A stretch of 9,782 nucleotides of DNA from Candidatus Aenigmatarchaeota archaeon (lineage in GTDB: Archaea; Aenigmatarchaeota; Aenigmatarchaeia; PWEA01; JAGHBM01), in the NCBI GenBank assembly GCA_023133195.1, contig JAGLWW010000019.1, positions 1 to 9,782 on the forward strand, read 5' to 3'. Positions 4,890 to 9,782 of the stretch are shown here, one piece after another; position 1 is the first letter of the stretch, and each line of letters opens with the position of its first letter. The notes under the pieces are model-generated. The model saw only the letters and a list, made by a program, of their open reading frames with translations. It was not told the DNA's origin and searched no databases. The position numbers and the translations under genes were made by a program.

Positions 4890-6290
4890 ATGGAGGAAGT
4901 TCTGCACAAGGTCCTTAACAAGGCCCTTAAGATGTCTATCCCGGATGAAGAGGAAAGGAAAATAACGGATAATTTGTGCCAGAAGATTCTTGAAAGTTTC
5001 CAGAAGGTCGCGGCCGGATTTGATATCAGGGCCATGTTCTGCGGGAGCGTGGCGAAGGGGACGTGGCTTGCCAAGAACAAGGATATAGACATGTTTCTTT
5101 TGTTTAATGAAAGGACTCCCAGAAAGGAACTGGAAAAGACGGGGATGATGATAGCCAAAAAGACAATAACAAACCTTTGGGGAAAATACGAGATAGCTTA
5201 TTCTGAACACCCTTACGTAAGGGGTTTCCTGGCAGACCACAGGGTGGAGATAGTTCCGGCCTATGACGTGGCGAGCGCGGAAAAGATAAAGAGTGCCGTG
5301 GACAGAACTCCTTACCATGTAAGGTACGTGGAAAACAGGATAACGGAAAATCAGGCCAACGAGGTAAGACTTCTTAAAAAGTTTTGCAGGGGCATCGGCG
5401 TTTACGGTTCGGACCTGAAGACGGAAGGGTTTTCCGGTTACCTTTGCGAGCTCCTTATAATAGAGTATGAGAATTTTGAAAACCTGCTTAAGGAAGTGTC
5501 AAACTGGAACCCTGGAGAGATTATAGACATGGAACATCAGCAAACAAAGGAAAAGATAATGAAAAAATTTCACGGGGACCCTCTTGTGGTTATAGACCCC
5601 GTTGACAGGAACAGGAACGTGGCCTCCGTCCTTTCAGCGGAGAAGTTTCTTTTGTTTGTGAAAAAATGCAGGGAGTTTCTTGAAAACCCGGACATAGAGT
5701 TCTTTGAGGAAAAAAAAAGAAGCGTACCGGAGCTTGCAGAAATCAGGGACGAGATGGGACACAGGGACACAAAATTCTTTATGATAAAATTCAGGGCACC
5801 CGTGACTCAGGAAGACGTTATGTGGCCCCAGCTGAGGAAGTTCAGGAGAAGGATTACGGATTTACTGGAAGACGGGGACTTCAAAGTGATGAGAAGTGAC
5901 GTGTGGAGCGACGGGATAAAGTGTATCGTAGTAATAGAACTTCTGAACGAGGAGCTTCCGAACATACAGGTCAGGGAGGGCCCGTCCATTTTTGACAAGC
6001 AGGGAACCCTGGGATTCCTTAGGAGGTATGAGGGCTATAATGTCTTTGTGGAGAACAACAAGTGGTTTGTGGAGTATTCAAGAAGACACAGAAAGGCATT
6101 AGGCCTGCTGGAGGAATTTCTAAACAACGAGGAGGGAACACTCAGGGAGAGCGGTGTCCCGAAGAACCTGGCAAGGGAGATAAAGGAAAAGGTTGAGATA
6201 TTCAGGGATGCGGGAATATACAGGCTCTTCAGAAGGTATGAAAACTTCAGGGTGTTCATGAAAGAGTACCTGCATAAGAACCTTGTTTAA
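4890..6290 (+). CDS. cca: Archaeal (class I) CCA-adding tRNA nucleotidyltransferase
   Basis: This enzyme adds or repairs the CCA end of tRNAs from CTP and ATP without a nucleic acid template. The 466-aa protein carries the nucleotidyltransferase core CGSVAKGTWLAKNKDIDMF (residues 51-69), with Gly52-Ser53 binding triphosphate and Asp65/Asp67 binding metal. VEIVPAYD (119-126) places Glu120 where the third carboxylate lies; Asp is usual there in the archaeal enzymes I know. Further archaeal-class landmarks follow: the VDRTPYHVRYV segment, the GSDLKTEGFSGYLCELLI helix and DPVDRNRNVASVLS. The rest matches the body and tail domains that measure the tRNA acceptor arm. Length is close to the roughly 440-460 aa of the family. 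The TAA stop shares four bases (6287-6290) with the stop of the opposing gene. Assignment is firm. Confidence 0.95.
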   Translation: MEEVLHKVLNKALKMSIPDEEERKITDNLCQKILESFQKVAAGFDIRAMFCGSVAKGTWLAKNKDIDMFLLFNERTPRKELEKTGMMIAKKTITNLWGKYEIAYSEHPYVRGFLADHRVEIVPAYDVASAEKIKSAVDRTPYHVRYVENRITENQANEVRLLKKFCRGIGVYGSDLKTEGFSGYLCELLIIEYENFENLLKEVSNWNPGEIIDMEHQQTKEKIMKKFHGDPLVVIDPVDRNRNVASVLSAEKFLLFVKKCREFLENPDIEFFEEKKRSVPELAEIRDEMGHRDTKFFMIKFRAPVTQEDVMWPQLRKFRRRITDLLEDGDFKVMRSDVWSDGIKCIVVIELLNEELPNIQVREGPSIFDKQGTLGFLRRYEGYNVFVENNKWFVEYSRRHRKALGLLEEFLNNEEGTLRESGVPKNLAREIKEKVEIFRDAGIYRLFRRYENFRVFMKEYLHKNLV

Positions 6291-6955
6291 TAGAGACTTT
6301 TCTGGGGTCGTATATTTTGATTAAAAAAACTGTTTACGGAATTTGAAACGTTCTTTGCGTTATCCAAATCCTCATAGAAGAAAGTCGTCTCCAGCCCTTT
6401 GTAAATTTCTATTTCCCTGCCCCCCAGTTTAGAAGAATGGCACAAAACAATGTTTACGAATGGCTCTTCGCCATAGTTTTTATGAGGACTTAAATTCCCG
6501 TAAAGTATTTTGTCACAATCCAGTACAGCTATCTGGGTTTTTACATGAAAATTGTTGAACAATCTTTCATTTATTACATTATAATTTAAAGAAATGCCGC
6601 AACCGTCTTTTGGTGATTTGCATGATTTTATTTTGCAATTTGCAATTTTTTTTTCTACGTAACAGCATACAGTCAGATCAGGTTCATTTTGTATCAGCTC
6701 TTCATCTTCACATTTAGTTTGCAAAACATTTTTTAAGGATTCCATATAATGCCGGGTAATCCCCTTTATTTTTATGTTTTCGTTTTCAAGATAAAGCTTA
6801 CCAGCATATAATGTTTTGACGTTTGAACGATACAATTTTTTAAAAAGTCTTCTTGGCTTAATCCTGCCGCCCTTGATTTGCTTCTTTAATTCCAGCTTGA
6901 CTTCCTTTAACGCCAGATTGCCTCTTCTGTCTCCAAATCTTATCATCTTTATCAT
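6287..6955 (-). CDS. Unknown 222-aa protein with Cys cluster and basic N terminus
   Basis: I do not recognise this family. Residues 1-50 are very basic, with about a third Lys or Arg, and mostly helical in appearance, so nucleic-acid binding is possible. Eight Cys are present (82, 97, 98, 107, 112, 119, 147, 172). Five lie within 23 residues (CC-x8-C-x4-C-x6-C), which could bind zinc or a metal cluster. The second half looks beta-rich (QIAVLDCDKILYGNL, EPFVNIVLCHSS, REIEIYKGLETTFFYEDLD). There is no membrane segment. Start is the ATG at 6955, although Met4 (6946) is equally good; no clear Shine-Dalgarno site is seen. The gene is AT-rich beside its neighbours, converges with cca, and diverges from psmB across a 150-bp region with a tandem repeat. 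Metal binding and nucleic-acid binding are inferences from composition. Confidence 0.65.
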   Translation of the reverse strand: MIKMIRFGDRRGNLALKEVKLELKKQIKGGRIKPRRLFKKLYRSNVKTLYAGKLYLENENIKIKGITRHYMESLKNVLQTKCEDEELIQNEPDLTVCCYVEKKIANCKIKSCKSPKDGCGISLNYNVINERLFNNFHVKTQIAVLDCDKILYGNLSPHKNYGEEPFVNIVLCHSSKLGGREIEIYKGLETTFFYEDLDNAKNVSNSVNSFFNQNIRPQKSLY

Positions 6956-6991
6956 CTCTACATAACGGTTTAGATTGAGTTGAAAAAAGAT

Positions 6992-7012
6992 TTAAGTCTT
7001 ATTAAGTCTTAA
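6992..7012. repeat. Tandem 10-bp, near-palindromic repeat in a divergent promoter region
   Basis: TTAAGTCTTA occurs twice back to back (6992-7001 and 7002-7011). Each unit is almost a palindrome: TTAAG-T-CTTAA is complete at 7002-7012 and has one mismatch in the first copy. The repeat unit equals about one helical turn. It lies 37 bp before the Cys-rich gene's start and 15 bp upstream of the psmB TATA box. Its minus-strand TTAAAT-like sequence could also act as that gene's TATA element. An operator is the natural reading, but unproven. Confidence 0.5.
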
Positions 7013-7026
7013 GCAGTATAGTAAAC

Positions 7027-7035
7027 TTTATATAT
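7027..7035 (+). promoter_or_regulatory. Strong TATA box of psmB
   Basis: TTTATATAT is close to the archaeal consensus. The expected RNA start near 7057 leaves a leader of about 49 nt before the ATG at 7106. This agrees with the presence of a ribosome-binding site and contrasts with the leaderless genes upstream. Confidence 0.65.
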
Positions 7036-7096
7036 GTGAAATTCTTACTATGTCTATACTTAATGAACCATTTCTGATGAATTGCTGGTTTTAATT

Positions 7097-7100
7097 GGTG
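7097..7100 (+). promoter_or_regulatory. Shine-Dalgarno site fixing the psmB start
   Basis: GGTG, a common archaeal SD core, lies 5 nt before the ATG at 7106. It decides in favour of this start over the in-frame TTG at 7082, which would put eight extra residues on the propeptide. Confidence 0.6.
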
Positions 7101-7105
7101 TAAAA

Positions 7106-7729
7106 ATGGAAGACATAAAAAAGACTGGAACGACCACAGTCGGACTAATATACACGGGAAACGGCAGCGGTGTTGTTCTTGGCTCTGAAAAGAAGGCCAC
7201 AATGGGTTACCTTGTGGACAGCATAAAGGCCAGAAAGATATATTCGGTAGACAACAGAATAGGCATAACCACGGCAGGCAACGTCGGCGACATACAGACT
7301 ATAGTGAGATACCTGAGAGCGGAGGTAAACATATACAAAATGCAGAGGGACAAACAGATAAGCGTCCGCGCACTAACATCTTTGCTGGCAAACATACTAC
7401 AGGGAAGCAAGTATTTCCCGTACCTTGGGCAGTTCGTGGTGGGAGGTCATGACGAAAAAGGTCCGCAGGTTTTCTCTCTTGATCCGTTCGGCGGAATAGT
7501 GGAAGGAGACGATTACTATGCAACTGGAAGCGGCTCGCCTATAGCTTTTGGTGTTCTGGAAGACCGGTACAGAAAAGGCCTGAAGAAAAACGAGGCAATA
7601 AAACTGGTCGTAAAGGCTGTAACTGCAGCAACGAGAAGGGACATCGCATCCGGAGGAGAAATTGCGATAGCTGTAATAGACCAAAACGGATATAAAGAAT
7701 TAACAGAAGAAGAAATAAAATCTTTATAA
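7106..7729 (+). CDS. psmB: Proteasome beta subunit (Thr protease)
   Basis: The beta subunit forms the inner rings of the 20S proteasome and carries the N-terminal Thr nucleophile. The 207-aa precursor starts MEDIKKTG, then TTTVG; self-cleavage between Gly8 and Thr9 exposes Thr1 of the mature form. Active-site partners are visible: Glu28 in the position of Asp/Glu17, Lys44 in the position of Lys33, the GSGS loop (141-144), Asp179 (Asp166) and SGG (182-184). Compared with the Thermoplasma enzyme, the turn after TTTVG carries three extra residues (YTGNGSG region), shifting mature numbering by three. The start is set by a GGTG site 5 nt upstream; a TTG at 7082 is rejected. The alpha subunit and regulatory ATPase genes are not in the window. 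The fttA gene follows after 49 bp on the same strand and may be co-transcribed. Confidence 0.95.
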   Translation: MEDIKKTGTTTVGLIYTGNGSGVVLGSEKKATMGYLVDSIKARKIYSVDNRIGITTAGNVGDIQTIVRYLRAEVNIYKMQRDKQISVRALTSLLANILQGSKYFPYLGQFVVGGHDEKGPQVFSLDPFGGIVEGDDYYATGSGSPIAFGVLEDRYRKGLKKNEAIKLVVKAVTAATRRDIASGGEIAIAVIDQNGYKELTEEEIKSL

Positions 7730-7766
7730 TTACTAATTAATTTTGCTACTGTTTTGCAATTGTTTT

Positions 7767-7773
7767 AGGTGAT
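7767..7773 (+). promoter_or_regulatory. Shine-Dalgarno site of fttA
   Basis: AGGTGAT is a full seven-base match to the complement of the 16S 3' end. It lies 5 nt before the ATG at 7779 and 8 nt before a second ATG at 7782, so the start is uncertain by one codon. A strong SD inside a short 49-bp gap suggests translation within a psmB-fttA transcript. Confidence 0.65.
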
Positions 7774-7778
7774 ATCTA

Positions 7779-9656
7779 ATGATGAAAATAAAGGAGATAA
7801 TATATGAAAATATTCCAAAGGAAGCGAATATAACAGACATATGCTTCGAGGGTTCTGAGATAGTTATCTATGTAAAAAGCAGGGATTTCTTTATAAGGAA
7901 CGGTGACGTGATAAAGCAGCTTGTAGGCAAGCTCAAAAAGAGGATTTCTGTCAGGCCAGACCCTTCCATTAGCATGGACATGGAGGAAGCCAAGGAAAAG
8001 ATAAATAAGATAGTACCGGAAGAAGCTGGAATAGATGAGATAACATTTGAACCTGCTTTCGGGAGATTCACAATAGAAGCCCAAAAACCCGGCCTTGTGA
8101 TAGGCAAAGGAGGGGAGACGCTGAAAAAAATAAAGAGCGAGACCATGTGGTTTCCTGTTGTGAAGAGGGCGCCAACAATACCTTCCGAAGTCGTACAGAC
8201 AATAAGAAAAGTCATATTTGAAGAGTCCGGATTTCGGAAAAAGTTCCTTAACAAACTTGGAGAAAAGATACACTCGGCAGAAAAGAAAGAGATAGAGTGG
8301 ATAAGAATCGGGTTTCTCGGCTCGGCAAGAGAGGTCGGAAGGTCATGTCTTCTTCTGCAGACTCCGGGAAGCAATGTCATACTTGACTGCGGGGTAAAGC
8401 CCACGAACGATGAATTTCCCTACCTGAATGCACCTGAATTCAGCATAAAGAAACTGGATTCCATAGTCCTTTCCCACTCACATCTGGACCACTGTGGCTT
8501 TATACCTTATCTTTATCGGTATGGATATGAAGGTCCCTTGTATTGCACGGCTCCCGTAAGAGACCTTATGGTTCTTTTATGCCTGGATTATCTGGAAGTC
8601 GCACAGAGAGAAGGACACAAAGCTCCATACTCCTCAAAGGACATAGAAGCTGCGATAAAGTATTCAATAATTTTGGATTACGACGAAGTTAGTGACATAA
8701 CCCCTGATATGAGGATAACTTTCCAGAACGCCGGACATATACTGGGGAGCAGCCAAGTCCACATACACATAGGAGAAGGTCTCCATAACATAGTATATAG
8801 CGGGGACATTAACTTTGAAAAATCCAGATTATTCGATCCTGCCTTTACCCAGTTCCAGAGAGTGGAGACGCTGATTCTGGAAAGCACTTACGGCGGGGAA
8901 GATTCGATGCAACCTCCGAGAAAGGAGGCCGAGGAAAAACTGAAGAAAATCGTAATGGATACCATGAAGAAAGGCGGGAGGATACTTATACCTTCCTTTG
9001 CAGTCGGAAGGGCCCAGGAAGTCATGTGCATACTTTCAGATATACCGAATTTCAAATATCCCGTGTATCTGGAGGGGATGTTGTGGGATGCCACGGCCAT
9101 ACACACGACTTATCCGGAGTACCTTAACAAGGACCTGCAGAACATGATATTCCACCGGGGAAAGAGTCCGTTTACAGATAATATTTTCAAGAGAATTGGC
9201 TCGACCAAGGAAAGAAACGAGATACTGAAGACCAATGACCCGTTTGTTGTCATAGCTACATCAGGCATGCTGGTGGGGGGACCTGCTATAGAATATTTGA
9301 AGGCGTTCGCAGATGACCCCAAGAACACTCTCATATTCGTTGGTTATCAGGCGGAAGGAACTTTCGGAAGAAAGATACAAAAAGGATGGAAAGAGATGCC
9401 AATTTCAGAGAACGGCAACGGAAAGAGGAGTGTGCTTGAGATAAAGATGGAAGTGGAGACTGTAGAGGGGTTGAGCGGGCATTCAGACAGAAACCAGCTG
9501 GTAAAATATGTATACAAGTTGGCGGATAAACCAAGAAAAATAATATTGAACCACGGTGAAGAAGGCAAGTGCATAGACCTTGCAAAGTCTCTTCACAGGA
9601 TGTTCAAGTGTGAGACTATTGCACCAAAGAATCTTGAAATTATAAGGCTTAGGTAA
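7779..9656 (+). CDS. fttA: FttA/aCPSF1 transcription-termination ribonuclease (KH, metallo-beta-lactamase, beta-CASP)
   Basis: FttA (aCPSF1) is the conserved archaeal relative of CPSF73. It cuts nascent RNA and terminates transcription behind RNA polymerase. The 625-aa protein has the family's domain order. An N-terminal KH region covers about residues 1-150, with a VIGKGG loop (107-112). The metallo-beta-lactamase core follows, with HSHLDH (233-238), AGHILGS (318-324) and SGD (341-343). The beta-CASP insert carries motif A Glu368 in LESTYGG, then PSFAVGRAQE (405-414) and ATSGMLVGGP (493-502). The core ends with SGHSD (His568) and NHGE (His592). All the zinc ligands I expect are present, so it should be active. 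Length is normal, about 630-640 aa in relatives. KH domains bring the enzyme to U-rich RNA, which fits the U-run terminators seen locally. Confidence 0.95.
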   Translation: MMKIKEIIYENIPKEANITDICFEGSEIVIYVKSRDFFIRNGDVIKQLVGKLKKRISVRPDPSISMDMEEAKEKINKIVPEEAGIDEITFEPAFGRFTIEAQKPGLVIGKGGETLKKIKSETMWFPVVKRAPTIPSEVVQTIRKVIFEESGFRKKFLNKLGEKIHSAEKKEIEWIRIGFLGSAREVGRSCLLLQTPGSNVILDCGVKPTNDEFPYLNAPEFSIKKLDSIVLSHSHLDHCGFIPYLYRYGYEGPLYCTAPVRDLMVLLCLDYLEVAQREGHKAPYSSKDIEAAIKYSIILDYDEVSDITPDMRITFQNAGHILGSSQVHIHIGEGLHNIVYSGDINFEKSRLFDPAFTQFQRVETLILESTYGGEDSMQPPRKEAEEKLKKIVMDTMKKGGRILIPSFAVGRAQEVMCILSDIPNFKYPVYLEGMLWDATAIHTTYPEYLNKDLQNMIFHRGKSPFTDNIFKRIGSTKERNEILKTNDPFVVIATSGMLVGGPAIEYLKAFADDPKNTLIFVGYQAEGTFGRKIQKGWKEMPISENGNGKRSVLEIKMEVETVEGLSGHSDRNQLVKYVYKLADKPRKIILNHGEEGKCIDLAKSLHRMFKCETIAPKNLEIIRLR

Positions 9657-9712
9657 GACTAATTTTTAAGAGTATTATACCGCACGTTTAAAAATTCGGA
9701 ATAAAAGAAAAA

Positions 9713-9782
9713 TCAAAGGAGTTCCGCAGTAGACCTGTCAACTCTTGCGAAACTTGGCGTTGCGATTATGTAGTTCTCATCC
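9713..9782 (-). CDS. C-terminal end of an unidentified protein, cut by the window edge
   Basis: On the minus strand the last 22 codons read DENYIIATPSFARVDRSTAE followed by LL and a TGA stop at 9713-9715. The even amino-acid mix and lack of stops suggest a real coding end, but it is too short to assign. The gene converges with fttA across 56 bp. Short T-runs occur there on each strand (9663-9667 on plus; the A-run 9691-9695 read on minus), which could serve as simple archaeal terminators for both genes. Confidence 0.5.
   Translation of the reverse strand, partial: DENYIIATPSFARVDRSTAELL

Noticed and set aside
7050..7094. Short 14-codon upstream frame (MSILNEPFLMNCWF) before psmB
   Set aside because: Its ATG lies at or before the predicted RNA start near 7057, and there is no SD site, so it is probably not translated.
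7779..8404. Minus-strand frames opposite the start of fttA
   Set aside because: They overlap the strongly supported KH/metallo-beta-lactamase coding sequence and show no recognisable domain or start signal.

Overview
The window looks like archaeal chromosome. It carries an archaeal (class I) CCA-adding enzyme, a proteasome beta subunit with a short self-cleaved propeptide, a KH/metallo-beta-lactamase/beta-CASP termination nuclease (FttA/aCPSF1) and a pilin-like protein with a class III signal peptide. TATA-like boxes commonly lie 25-28 bp before ATG codons, the spacing expected for leaderless archaeal mRNAs. Small, AT-rich, unrecognised genes and coiled-coil genes between the core genes suggest a small-genome lineage, possibly DPANN-like. 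That placement is inference from style, not a marker-gene result.

Layout. Positions 1-114 (minus) hold the start of an unidentified gene. Positions 183-1796 (minus) encode an adenylosuccinate-lyase-like enzyme whose signature loop differs from the superfamily consensus. Positions 1797-2207 have no protein gene I can support. They contain a putative two-way promoter with an inverted repeat, then a region of about 275 nt that folds into nested hairpins, four of them capped by C(UUCG)G, with a terminator-like hairpin and U-run at the end. This candidate non-coding RNA is the most interesting feature here. Positions 2208-3881 (plus) hold an unknown 135-aa protein, a 57-aa two-helix membrane protein, and two coiled-coil proteins whose genes overlap by ATGA. 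A pilin-like gene (3883-4350, minus) meets them tail to tail. After an unknown 140-aa gene come cca (4890-6290), an unknown Cys-rich gene on the opposite strand sharing its stop site, psmB (7106-7729) and fttA (7779-9656). The 3' end of another minus-strand gene closes the window.

How it fits together. cca (tRNA 3' end), fttA (RNA 3' end formation) and psmB (protein turnover) are housekeeping information-processing genes; psmB and fttA are close enough to be co-transcribed and both have Shine-Dalgarno sites. The coiled-coil pair and the pilin may belong to one cell-surface filament system, but only proximity and family resemblance support that. No mobile element, CRISPR array or tRNA gene was recognised.
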